Assembly (NCBI GenBank): GCA_028690555.1
Contig: JAQVBA010000041.1
Span: forward strand, 1-10,508
Direction of reading: 5' to 3'
Length of the DNA stretch: 10,508 nt
Source of the DNA: Acholeplasmataceae bacterium
GTDB taxonomy: Bacteria; Bacillota_I; Bacilli_A; Acholeplasmatales; Acholeplasmataceae
Position 1 is the stretch's first letter. Each line of letters begins with the position of its first letter. Of the stretch, positions 1 to 8,500 are shown in pieces. A model generated the notes under the pieces. The model did not search any database. It was not told where the DNA came from and saw only the letters and a program-made list of their open reading frames with translations. Made by a program: the position numbers and the translations under genes.

Positions 1-332
1 CCATTGAAAATCAAGGATACCTAACGATTGGAACTCCAATTTACTTAAGTGAACTCAACCAAGATGATGTCTCTTTAGATCTTATTCCTTTTCAAGAATT
101 CTTAAATATCTATTATGAAGAAGATTTATTAGAACCCTTAAGAACCGATGGTTATTTTGATCTAGCAACCAAAGATTTGCTGATGCAATTTCAAACGGAA
201 TTTAATTTAGAAGTAAACGGTCAATTAAATATCGAAACTGCACGTCAAATCTATGATTTATACTTAAGCTTTATAAATGATTATCGTTTTGATATCCAAC
301 TCAATAGATTAATCGAAATCATCAAAGAGTGA
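1..332 (+). CDS. C-terminal part of a probable S41-family C-terminal-processing peptidase (5' truncated)
   Basis: An open frame enters from the left edge (first full codon at 3) and ends at TGA 330-332, giving 109 residues. No catalytic residues are inside the window. The middle of the fragment (about residues 45-90) resembles a peptidoglycan-binding type 1 domain: DGYFDLATKDLLMQFQ is followed by an NGQLNIETARQI-like second half, the usual D-G-x-F/L-D-x-x-T ... FQ ... G-x-x-x-x-x-T-A pattern. The last residues (FDIQLNRLIEIIKE) resemble the tail of CtpA/CtpB-type S41 peptidases, which carry such a domain after the protease core. Those enzymes are exported serine proteases that trim envelope proteins. 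The family call is inferred from the C-terminus only; another secreted protein with a PG-binding-like domain remains possible. recX follows 5 bases later, so the two are probably co-transcribed. Confidence 0.6.
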   Translation, partial: IENQGYLTIGTPIYLSELNQDDVSLDLIPFQEFLNIYYEEDLLEPLRTDGYFDLATKDLLMQFQTEFNLEVNGQLNIETARQIYDLYLSFINDYRFDIQLNRLIEIIKE

Positions 333-337
333 TTGCC

Positions 338-1114
338 ATGCACACCATCAAACAAGTGGTTAAAAAAAGTAAATCCTATATGGTTTTAATCGATGAAAAG
401 TCTTTGGACATTGAACCAGAGGTTCTTTTAAAATATCATCTTAAACCGATGATGACCTTAGATGATAAGACCTATCATATGATCTTAGATGATCAAGCAT
501 TTTATTTTTATCGAAAAAAAGGATTAAAAAAACTTTCAAAAATGATGACATCATATGAGATGAAAACTTATTTATCCTCAATACTTTGTGAGGATAAAAT
601 CATAAAACAATTAATCAAAGATTTTGAATCCAAAGGCTATTTAAATGATGAAATCTATGTCAAAAACTATATAGAACTTAAAAAATATAGTGATGGACCT
701 GAAAGTATTTCTTACAAATTAAAAGAAAAAGGCATTCAACAAGCATTGATTGATCGAGGCATATCTTTTATCGATGAAAAAGAGATATTGAGTCAAATCA
801 TACCTCATAAAGCCAAAACAATCAAAAAAGAATCCATTCGACAAATGACCATAAAATTAAAAACCTATTTTTTGAGAAAAGGATTTAGTTTAAGTGATAT
901 CGATGATGTGATCCGTGAAAAATTAGATTGGTCATCATATAACGAACAAGAAGTTATTCATAGAGAGTTTGTGAAAGCTTATAAGCAATATGCAAAAAAA
1001 TTTAGTGGGTATGAACTCAGAAAAAAGATCTTTGAAAAACTTTATCAAAAAGGTTATCAAAAAAAAGATATAGAAGAAGTCATCAAAGAGCTTGATACAT
1101 TGCAAATCAATTGA
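338..1114 (+). CDS. recX: RecX, regulatory protein of the RecA recombinase
   Basis: The product is 258 residues from ATG 338, the usual size for the long RecX of Gram-positive bacteria. RecX binds the RecA filament on single-stranded DNA in the cytoplasm and limits recombination and the SOS response. The family hallmark is the GYLNDEIYVKNYIELKKY block, followed by a G-P-x-x-I-x-x-x-L-x-x-K-G-I pattern (DGPESISYKLKEKGI). The helical repeats recur further on (TYFLRKGFSLSDIDDVI, KLYQKGYQKKDIEEVI). I chose ATG 338 because AAAGAG at 324-329 lies 8 bases upstream. The in-frame GTG at 329 would overlap the previous gene but has a poor ribosome site. recA is not in this window. The gene probably shares a transcript with the truncated gene upstream, since only 5 bases separate them. 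Confidence 0.88.
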   Translation: MHTIKQVVKKSKSYMVLIDEKSLDIEPEVLLKYHLKPMMTLDDKTYHMILDDQAFYFYRKKGLKKLSKMMTSYEMKTYLSSILCEDKIIKQLIKDFESKGYLNDEIYVKNYIELKKYSDGPESISYKLKEKGIQQALIDRGISFIDEKEILSQIIPHKAKTIKKESIRQMTIKLKTYFLRKGFSLSDIDDVIREKLDWSSYNEQEVIHREFVKAYKQYAKKFSGYELRKKIFEKLYQKGYQKKDIEEVIKELDTLQIN

Positions 1115-1140
1115 TTTTCACCCCCCAACCTAGATACAAT
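1111..1140 (+). promoter_or_regulatory. Predicted sigma-70-type promoter for the DsbA-like gene
   Basis: TTGATT (1111-1116) and TACAAT (1135-1140) are separated by 18 bases and lie 28 bases before the ATG at 1169. The -35 box overlaps the recX stop codon. No terminator hairpin is visible after recX, so read-through could also feed the next gene. Confidence 0.5.
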
Positions 1141-1168
1141 AGGTGTAGTAAAAGAAAAGGGTGTATGT

Positions 1169-1702
1169 ATGAAAATTGAAGTATGGTTTGATTTCAATCA
1201 CGAACAATCTTATCAGCAAATCAAAGAAATAGATCAACTCATTCATGACTATAGCATTGATGATTTAGAACTGCTTTATCGGAGTTATCCCATCGATAAA
1301 GACTTGACAATCGATGCGCATCGATTATCGCATTTAGCAAAAAAATATCATGCACAGCATGAATTTAATTTGAGTCTCATCGAAGAAACAATCCATCATC
1401 CCAGTGATCTCATCAATCAAGAAATATTAAAAAAAGTGGCAATAAAGAATTACTTAGATGAAGAAACAGTCGAAGAGATTTTAGCATCTAATGCCTATTT
1501 GAATCATGTGGAATCCAACTTAGAAAATGCATTGTTTAAAAAGATAATGCATATCCCACATATCCGTATTGAGGGTAAAATTAAGCTTGATGGCATGCAA
1601 ACAAAAGATGACATGATCAGAGCTTTAAATATGGCAAAAGCGACCCTAAAGACGAATGAACACTGCGTCGGAGAACATTGTGGAAGAAAGAAGGCTCAAT
1701 GA
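1169..1702 (+). CDS. DsbA/FrnE-like thioredoxin-fold protein lacking the CxxC active site
   Basis: The product has 177 residues and no signal peptide, so it should be cytoplasmic. The layout matches the FrnE-like branch of the DsbA family: an N-terminal MKIEVWFDF strand, LELLYRSYPID, DAHRLSHLAKK, a helical insert with LDEETVEEILASNAYLNHVE, then the strand with the conserved cis-proline (P130) and KIKLDGMQTKDDMIRAL. The family CPxC motif after the first strand is replaced by H11-E-Q-S14, so both redox cysteines are gone. The only cysteines are C166 and C171, a Cx4C pair flanked by His165 and His170. A C-terminal Cx4C is also described for Deinococcus FrnE. Classical dithiol oxidoreductase activity is therefore unlikely. 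A metal-binding, adaptor-like (compare SpxH/YjbH, a DsbA-fold adaptor) or alternative thiol role is speculative. A ribosome site (AAAAGGG) ends about 7 bases before the ATG. The protein is shorter than typical FrnE members (over 200 residues). Confidence 0.72.
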   Translation: MKIEVWFDFNHEQSYQQIKEIDQLIHDYSIDDLELLYRSYPIDKDLTIDAHRLSHLAKKYHAQHEFNLSLIEETIHHPSDLINQEILKKVAIKNYLDEETVEEILASNAYLNHVESNLENALFKKIMHIPHIRIEGKIKLDGMQTKDDMIRALNMAKATLKTNEHCVGEHCGRKKAQ

Positions 1703-1712
1703 GTCTTTTTTT
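1687..1712 (+). terminator. Intrinsic terminator overlapping the end of the DsbA-like gene
   Basis: AAGGCTC (1691-1697) pairs with GAGTCTT (1701-1707), with one G-U pair, around the loop AAT. The stem can extend with A-U pairs into a run of seven T residues (1706-1712). The TGA stop (1700-1702) lies inside the hairpin. Confidence 0.7.
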
Positions 1713-1743
1713 ATTGATTTTAGTGGTATTATTAACGTAGATA

Positions 1744-1752
1744 TGGTATAGT
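1744..1752 (+). promoter_or_regulatory. Predicted extended -10 promoter for the DEAD-box helicase gene
   Basis: TGG-TATAGT is a TGn extended -10 element (TATAGT at 1747-1752). No good -35 box lies at 17 bases (TGGTAT at 1724-1729 is poor). Start would be near 1759, leaving a short leader with GAGG at 1773-1776, 6 bases before ATG 1783. Confidence 0.5.
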
Positions 1753-1782
1753 AAACAAGGTTTAAAAGAATCGAGGAAAAAA

Positions 1783-3399
1783 ATGAATTTATTATTTGCA
1801 GATTTACCAATTTTAAAAGAAACAAAAGATGCCATCGAGCACCTAGGTTTAGTTGAGACGACATCGATTCAGAATGTCGCAATCCCACGGATGCTTGAGG
1901 GAAAAGATATCATTGGACAAGCACAGACTGGGACGGGGAAAACGTTCGCTTTTGCGATTCCAATTTTGGAAAAAATTGATTTAAATGACGACAATATTCA
2001 AGCTTTAGTCATTTGTCCAACGAGAGAACTAACACTCCAAGTCTATAAGGAGTTCTTAAAACTCATTAAGTTTAATAAAGCCATCAAAATTACATCAATT
2101 TATGGTGGTGAATCCTATACAAAACAATTTAAAGCGCTCTTAGAAAAACCACAAATTGTGGTGGCAACACCAGGTAGAGCAATTGACCATTTAGAACGTC
2201 AAACCATGGATTTTTCTGGACTAAAGATCTTAGTTTTAGATGAAGCCGATGAAATGCTTAAGATGGGGTTCCAAGAAGATTTAGAAAAGCTATTAAAAGA
2301 TACACCAAAAGAAAGACAAACAGCGCTTTTCTCTGCAACAGTCCCTCCATTTATTAAGAAGGTTGCGACGAAATATCAAAGAAATCCTGAAATGATTAAA
2401 GTGGACACGCCAACGATGACTGTTGATAAAGTTGAACAACTTGTTTATCATGTCAGAAAATCGGATCGTGATGCACTGCTCACAAGAATCTTAGATTTTT
2501 ATGATCCACAATCGGCGATTATCTTTGCTAACACAAAAAATGATGTGGATAGTTTATCAGCGTATCTTCAAAAACATGATTATGAAGCGGATGCGCTTCA
2601 TGGCGATTTAAAGCAAAGTCAAAGAGACTATGTGATGAACCGCTTTAGAGCTAAAAAGTTAAAATACTTGATTGCAACCGATGTTGCAGCTAGAGGCTTA
2701 GATATTGCACATGTCGACATGGTCATCAATTATGAAATCCCATTTGAAGATGAAATTTATGTGCACCGTATCGGTAGAACTGCTCGTGCGGGTAAATCTG
2801 GAGTTTCAGTATCTTTAGTTTATCCATCTATGCGTGGCAAACTCGCATTAATCGAGCGCTTCATCAAGCAAAAAATGACGGAAATGAAATTTCCAACAGA
2901 TGAAGACATCGAAAAAAAGCGCAAGAATCGTTCATATGAAACCATCAAATCTATGATTTTATCTGAAGAAAATGAAACTCATGAATTTAGACAAAAACTC
3001 AATGATGACGGGATCACAGATGATCAAATTATCAATGCACTCTTATCAAAATACACACCAAAATCTAAACAATATGAAACGATTGAAGAACCTCAAAAAC
3101 GTTCAAATGATCGTAAACCATCATCAGATAGACCAAGTCGTGAACGCTCAGGAAGACCAATTAACTACAAGATGGCGAAGATCAACTTAGGTAAAGAAGA
3201 TGGTATACGACCAGTGACTTTACTTGATTACTTAAAAAAACATGCCGATTTATTTCCAAAAAACATTGGCGATATTCATTTATCCGCTCATGAAACTGAA
3301 TTCCAAATTCATCCAGCAGCAATTAAACGTTTAGAACAATTGAATCACAAACAAATTAATGGTAAAAAAATCCGCATTTCCATCCAAGGAAATCGCTGA
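1783..3399 (+). CDS. DEAD-box ATP-dependent RNA helicase with DbpA-type RNA-binding domain (CshA/DeaD group)
   Basis: The 538-residue product is a cytoplasmic RNA helicase that unwinds short RNA duplexes using ATP, typically in ribosome assembly, mRNA decay and cold adaptation. All core motifs are intact: Q-motif region (F5 to about P35), Walker A AQTGTGKT (47-54), PTRELT (79-84), TPGR (129-132), DEAD (153-156), SAT (184-186), IIFANTK (246-252), ATDVAARGLDI (298-308) and HRIGRTARAG (328-337). A hydrophilic Arg/Lys/Ser-rich linker (about 437-458) leads to a C-terminal domain (about 460-538) of the DbpA RNA-binding type, with KINLGKEDGIRPVTLLDYL, IGDIHL and NGKKIRISI. DbpA itself uses this domain to bind 23S rRNA. 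Whether this copy is specific for rRNA cannot be read from the sequence, so I give no gene symbol; cshA or deaD would both be defensible. It is a single-gene unit with its own promoter and terminator. Confidence 0.93.
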   Translation: MNLLFADLPILKETKDAIEHLGLVETTSIQNVAIPRMLEGKDIIGQAQTGTGKTFAFAIPILEKIDLNDDNIQALVICPTRELTLQVYKEFLKLIKFNKAIKITSIYGGESYTKQFKALLEKPQIVVATPGRAIDHLERQTMDFSGLKILVLDEADEMLKMGFQEDLEKLLKDTPKERQTALFSATVPPFIKKVATKYQRNPEMIKVDTPTMTVDKVEQLVYHVRKSDRDALLTRILDFYDPQSAIIFANTKNDVDSLSAYLQKHDYEADALHGDLKQSQRDYVMNRFRAKKLKYLIATDVAARGLDIAHVDMVINYEIPFEDEIYVHRIGRTARAGKSGVSVSLVYPSMRGKLALIERFIKQKMTEMKFPTDEDIEKKRKNRSYETIKSMILSEENETHEFRQKLNDDGITDDQIINALLSKYTPKSKQYETIEEPQKRSNDRKPSSDRPSRERSGRPINYKMAKINLGKEDGIRPVTLLDYLKKHADLFPKNIGDIHLSAHETEFQIHPAAIKRLEQLNHKQINGKKIRISIQGNR

Positions 3400-3409
3400 A
3401 AACGCTATT

Positions 3410-3459
3410 AAAAATACGGGCTTTCATGTTACAATAAAGATGAAATCCGTATTTTTTTT
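3410..3459 (+). terminator. Long bipartite intrinsic terminator after the helicase gene
   Basis: AAAAATACGG (3410-3419) pairs perfectly with CCGTATTTTT (3447-3456). Inside it TTTCAT (3422-3427) pairs with ATGAAA (3440-3445) around a 12-base loop. The right arm runs into eight T residues (3452-3459). The loop carries the promoter of the next operon. Confidence 0.8.
3427..3435 (+). promoter_or_regulatory. Predicted extended -10 promoter of the jetABC operon, inside the terminator loop
   Basis: TGT-TACAAT is an extended -10 element (TACAAT at 3430-3435) placed in the terminator loop. Transcription would start near 3442, so the new RNA keeps only the right hairpin arm. The -35 region (TATTAA, 3407-3412) is weak. 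This is the only plausible promoter in the 85 bases between the helicase and jetA. Confidence 0.5.
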
Positions 3460-3484
3460 ATTTTATTAAAATAAAGGAGGAATT

Positions 3485-4867
3485 ATGGCACATTTACTCG
3501 ATATGATCCCAACCAATTTTTTCAGTGTGCTTTCTTCCCCGAATCGTAAGACGTATATCGATTGTATTTTTATTATTTATCACGCGAGTGATTCAATCGA
3601 AGATGCTTTTCAGGGCGAACGTGAGTTTATTATCCAAAAATTAGTCGATTACTTTGATGAAGTTGAAGATGAATTAATCTTCGATGAAGATGAAGAAGAA
3701 CCATTAAGAACGAGTCGACAAAAGGCTGTTTCAGTCATTAACACTTTAAAAAATTATGGCTGGATCGGTGAAGAAGAACTTGGTAATTATAAAACCTCGC
3801 TAAATCTATTTGACTATTCCATCCATATTATTGATGTCTTAGAACGGATAAAAAATAATCAACAAACAGAGTATACCGGAGAAATTTATACCGTGTACTC
3901 CCTTTTATCGTCATTTAATGAAGATGAAGGTTTTGGTGTCTTAGAACAAGCCCATCAGAAAACCAATGATATCTTAAGAAAATTAAAAGCTTTGAAAGCA
4001 AATATCTACCGCTATTATTATGATATTACCCGTCAAAAGACCGGACAAAATTTGCAACATCTCTTAGAAAAACTACTCATTGAATATAAACAAAACTTTT
4101 TTGATTCCGCTTACTATAACTTAAAAACAACAGATAGTTTGTCACGTTACAAACGTGCTATTTTATCTCAAGTTTCAAGAATTTTAAATGATGAAGTGAT
4201 GATGGAAATATTAACTGAGCATGTGATGCGCATTAAACATATTGAAGACTTTAATGAAGCATATCATATGATTGAAAATAAACTGATTTATATTAGTGAA
4301 AGTTTTACAGCTTTAGAATATCTCATCCAAGCGATTGACCGTAAAAATGAACAATATATTAGTGCTGCAGCAGCAAAAATCATGTTTTTTACCAATCAAT
4401 CGGATGATATCGAGGGGATATTTAACCGTTTATTTAAGATTGTATTAGATCAAAAAGGATTTGATTACTCAAGTTTATTTAATCTCATTCAAATCAAAAA
4501 TATTGATACACAGTCTTTATATAACCAAAGACGCATCAGAATGGAGTCTATTCCTGAAGAAATTTTATTTGATCCAGATTCGATTACCGATGAATTCAGA
4601 CAAGAAAAGATCAAGATGTTACTCAAAAATAACATCTATGGTAAAAAAGAAATTGATACTTTTGTAAAAGATTTATTAAAAGATCGCACTTCAATGGATG
4701 CCTGTGATATACCTTTAGATACTCAAGAAGATTATGTAAGACTTATTCTCATTTTCTTATACTCTAAATCAACCGGTATGCATTATGATATTGAGATGAC
4801 CAAAAAGGTTTGTCAAAAAGAACAAATTACTTTCCAAAACTTTAAGATTAAAGGAGTGAAACGATGA
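3485..4867 (+). CDS. jetA: JetA, kleisin (MukF-like) subunit of a Wadjet-type SMC complex, DUF5716 family
   Basis: The 460-residue product matches the JetA family found in type II Wadjet loci (DUF5716). It opens with the family-typical LLDMIPTNFFSVLSSPNRK segment and continues with a helical N-terminal region, an acidic stretch (about 58-73, DEVEDELIFDEDEEE), then LKNYGWI, YTVYSLL and a long helical middle part containing LKALKANIYRYYYDI and TDSLSRYKRAIL. In Wadjet, JetA is the kleisin that bridges the two JetC heads and recruits JetB, giving a DNA-loop-extruding ring in the cytoplasm. AAGGAGG (3474-3480) lies 4 bases before ATG 3485. The stop overlaps the jetB start (ATGA, 4864-4867), so translation is coupled. 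The assignment rests on recognised family pattern and on the order JetA-JetB-JetC. Base composition looks like that of neighbouring genes, with no sign of recent transfer. Confidence 0.88.
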   Translation: MAHLLDMIPTNFFSVLSSPNRKTYIDCIFIIYHASDSIEDAFQGEREFIIQKLVDYFDEVEDELIFDEDEEEPLRTSRQKAVSVINTLKNYGWIGEEELGNYKTSLNLFDYSIHIIDVLERIKNNQQTEYTGEIYTVYSLLSSFNEDEGFGVLEQAHQKTNDILRKLKALKANIYRYYYDITRQKTGQNLQHLLEKLLIEYKQNFFDSAYYNLKTTDSLSRYKRAILSQVSRILNDEVMMEILTEHVMRIKHIEDFNEAYHMIENKLIYISESFTALEYLIQAIDRKNEQYISAAAAKIMFFTNQSDDIEGIFNRLFKIVLDQKGFDYSSLFNLIQIKNIDTQSLYNQRRIRMESIPEEILFDPDSITDEFRQEKIKMLLKNNIYGKKEIDTFVKDLLKDRTSMDACDIPLDTQEDYVRLILIFLYSKSTGMHYDIEMTKKVCQKEQITFQNFKIKGVKR

Positions 4868-5502
4868 ATAAAAGCCAAGCGATTAAGCAATTTAGTGAAG
4901 CTTACCAAAACTTCAAAGAAGGTGAAAAAAGTAATTTTTCACGCATCGTTAATAAACTCTATCAAGTCAATTTATTAACCAAGAAAAAACCAGGAGATCA
5001 AAATGATTACCGGTTTATCCTTGCTTATAAAGATGTTTTTGAAAGTTTTTTTGCCTTAACAGATTTTACGTTAAATATCATGCGCGCTGATGAAGTTGTC
5101 TACATTCAAAATGAGAACTATTTCAATCACATGCGTCTAAGAAAGACAGAAAGTATTTTAATCTTAGTCATTCGTATTTTATATCAACGCAAAAAAGATC
5201 TCATCACGTTAGATGAACATGTTGAAATTTACTTAAATGAGATTCATGATGAACTCACACGTATTGGATATTTAGATAATAAACGAATCACAAAAGATAA
5301 ACTTAAACCCGGTTTAAGCTTTTTAAGAAGTTACAATTTAATTGATTATATCGATAAAGGTCTCCATGATGATGCACGGATTAAAATATATCCAACGATT
5401 TTATATGTGACCAATATGGATTCAATCAAATCGGTCGTTGATAGATTAGAAGGTTATATGGAAGGAGGTAGTGAGGACATTGAAGAAACTGACGAAGATT
5501 AA
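4864..5502 (+). CDS. jetB: JetB, MukE-like winged-helix subunit of a Wadjet-type SMC complex, DUF4194 family
   Basis: The 212-residue product fits the DUF4194 family, the MukE-like subunit that binds the kleisin and DNA in the JetABC core. The family-typical centre is MRLRKTESILILVIRILYQ (about 90-110), followed by DEHVEIYLNEIHDEL and a winged-helix-like C-terminal half (LKPGLSFLRSYNLIDYI, ARIKIYPTILYV). It ends in an acidic tail (EDIEETDED). ATG 4864 overlaps the jetA stop by four bases and has AGGAGTG (4852-4858) just upstream. Its last codons contain a full AAGGAGGT (5462-5469) that serves jetC, so the two reading frames overlap. The product depends on JetA and JetC for function; it has no enzymatic motif. 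Confidence 0.87.
   Translation: MNKSQAIKQFSEAYQNFKEGEKSNFSRIVNKLYQVNLLTKKKPGDQNDYRFILAYKDVFESFFALTDFTLNIMRADEVVYIQNENYFNHMRLRKTESILILVIRILYQRKKDLITLDEHVEIYLNEIHDELTRIGYLDNKRITKDKLKPGLSFLRSYNLIDYIDKGLHDDARIKIYPTILYVTNMDSIKSVVDRLEGYMEGGSEDIEETDED
5462..5469 (+). promoter_or_regulatory. Ribosome binding site of jetC inside jetB
   Basis: AAGGAGGT is a full match to the anti-Shine-Dalgarno core and lies within the last codons of jetB. Its distance to TTG 5480 (10 bases) is better than to GTG 5471 (1 base), which decides the start. The placement suggests that translating jetB through this region couples it to jetC. Confidence 0.7.
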
Positions 5503-8500
5503 ACTCATCAACTGGCACTTATTTTCCAATCAGACCATTGATATTAAAGATAATACATTGATCTCTGGTGAAAATGGGTCTGGTAAATCCACACTCCTTG
5601 ATGCCATGCAATATTTATTTGTAGGTGGAAGAAGTGGCTCTAAATTTAATATTGCAGCAACCGATGATGCGAAAAGAACACTTGAAGGATATGTTCGAGG
5701 TCGTATTGGGGCCGAAAACAAAGAATTTCTTCGTAATGGAGATGTCATATCGCATGTGGCGATGGAATTTTATGATGAACTCACAAAAGAATTCACAACC
5801 ATTGGTTGTATTTTAGATTTACCAAAGAATGCCCAATTAAAGGAGCGTTTTTACCTCTTAGAGAAGATTTCCATTCATGATGAACTCTTCCTCGAAAAAA
5901 GAACGCCAAGAGATTATAAAGGCATGAAAGCCTATTTAAAAGCACTTGATGTCGATTTACAAGCATTTGATTCACAACGTAAATACAGAGATGCACTTGC
6001 AAGATTTTTTGGCATGGATGCCACAAAATATGCGCGCATCTTACCGAAAGCTTTAGCATTTCGTTCGATTGATTTACAAGCCTTTGTTTTTGAGTTTTTA
6101 TTAGATGATGATCCGATTGATATTCAATCATTAAAAAATAATGTCGCTCAACTTAAAAAAGTTGAACTAGAAATTAAACGTGATCGTGACAAACTGACCC
6201 ATCTTGATCAAATGATGGATTTAAAAGATTTAATCGAATCCAATAAAGCACAAATTGACACCAATGGGTTGATTGATCAACTGAATTGGGTAGAAAAAAG
6301 AGAAGCCTTTATTCATGATCAAGAAGAACTTTTAACATCCCTTGAAAAGAAACTAGATTTATTGCGTGATCAAAAAGCGCAAATCGATCAGCAATTAGAA
6401 GATACCGATCAAAATATCATCAATCTTGAACGCTCGAAATCTGATAACGATATTTCAAGAACCTTAGACAATTATAAAGAAGCATTACGTAAAAAATCTT
6501 TGGAATATGATACCCAAAAAGAAATTCTATCCCAATTAAAAGAATCTTTAGATAAAGAGTTTAGACAAGCGAAAGAATTACTAAACTTCATCCCATCAAC
6601 CGGGATTAAATCATTTGTTGATTACTATCAAACACATGAAGATCAACTAGAATCTGAAGAACTTCAACACCAATTAGGGTTATTAAATCAAGATATTTCT
6701 GCTTATTTGCAAGCTTATCATACAGAAAAAGACCGTGTAGAAGAAGATAAGCGAAAACTATCTGAAGAGATTAGAAATCAGCAACAACAAGTCAATCAAC
6801 TTAAAAAACAAGTAAAGACTTATCCTTTTTATGTAGAAAACTTGATTACATCACTAAATGAAGAATTAACCAGATACTATCAAAAAGATATCCACGTGCG
6901 TCCGCTTTGTGAAATGATTGAAGTGAATGATGAAGTTTGGCGTAATGCCTTAGAAGGGTATTTAAATACACAAAGATTCGATATTATTGTCGATCCTCAA
7001 TATTTTAATGATGCCTTAGAAATTTATGAACGGATTAAATTCGAACAAAAAATCTATGGTGTTGGTTTAGTCAACACACAAAAAATTCCTGCCAATGACA
7101 AAGTTATTCCAGGAACACTTGCAGAAAAGATTTCAACTGACCATCTATATGCGAGATATTATATCAACATGACTTTAGGAAATACACATTGCGTGGAATC
7201 CGTGAGGGATTTAAAAAACTTTAATCGCTCCATTACACCCACATGTATGACGTATTCAAGTTATACAGCAAGACAAATTAATCCAAGAGCTTATGAAATT
7301 CCATATATTGGAAGACAAGCGACTGAAATTCAAATGAAACTCGCAAGTGAAAAGCTATTTGAACTTGAAACCAAGATGAATAAGCTTTATCAAACAACCG
7401 ATCAAACCGATCGTGTCCTTCGGATTTTATCAGCAAGTAAGAGTAATCAACTCGTTCATCAAAATCAAATTAAATATTTTGATTTGATTAAGCAAACTAG
7501 AAAAGAATTCCAAAAGATTGAAGAACAAATTATGAACCTTCAATCGGATCAAAGATTACAAAAAGTTGATGATCAAATTGAAAGACTAAAGATTAATCGT
7601 AAGCTTTTAAGAACTGAACAAGAAGGTATTGTCGGTGAGATTGCCACACACAGAGAAGATCGTCAACGCATTTTAGATCACATTGAAGATATTAAAGAAA
7701 AACTGGATTTATTCTTGATTGAACAAAAAGAATTATCGAGAAAACACCCAGAAAAACTTTCGATGGCAAATACCCAATTTTATGCACTTAAATTGAAGTA
7801 TGACCGTGACCATGACAAGATTACACAACATCTTGCCCAATCGAATGTCAGCTTAAATCAACAAGTGACAAAGTCAGAGACTGAAATTGTCAATTTGATG
7901 AAGCAATATATCAATCTTTATCACTTCAATGGGAATCCTTCACTGGAAGGCTATGTCGATTTTGAAAATGAAGCGATTCAGATCAGAAATCATAACTTAG
8001 TCAAATATGAACAAGAAGCCACTGAACTTAGACGTAATTCTGAAATTGGATTTAAAGAAGAGTTCGTTGGAAAACTTAGAGCATCGATTGAAAATGCGCA
8101 ACAGCAGATCGAAGACTTAAACATTGCATTAGTTGATAAAACCTTCGGTAGTGATTCATATCAACTCGTCTATAAAGCTTCTGATCATCCAGATTACAAG
8201 ATTTATTATGAAATTATTATGGGAAATGAAGCCATTTCAAAACATACGCTTTTCACAGAGAATTTAACGAAGAAAAATGAAGCGATTTTAATGGAACTCT
8301 TTGAAAAAATCGCATCTAATGATCCGGAGTTTGATCAACTCACCTATCAATATTTAGATTATAGAAACTATATGTCCTATGACATTGAAGTCACGAATAC
8401 GAACGGCAATAAATCTTATTTCTCGAAAGTATCCAAAGAAAAGAGTGGTGGGGAAACCCAAGTACCATTCTATATTGTAATTGCTGCATCCTTCCAACAA

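Noticed and set aside
329..337. GTG 329 as the recX start
   Set aside because: It lacks a good ribosome site, while ATG 338 has AAAGAG at a suitable distance. The three extra residues add no family similarity.
1617..1888. Overlapping minus-strand reading frames across the gap before the helicase
   Set aside because: They cross a terminator, a promoter and two well-supported genes, show no recognisable protein features and lack convincing start sites.
1783..3399. DEAD-box helicase as part of the SMC defence operon
   Set aside because: A strong terminator separates it from jetA, and its DbpA-type domain points to RNA metabolism.
5530..6131. Minus- and plus-strand alternative frames inside jetC
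   Set aside because: They are shadows of the conserved JetC ATPase domain in other frames, with no ribosome site or family similarity.
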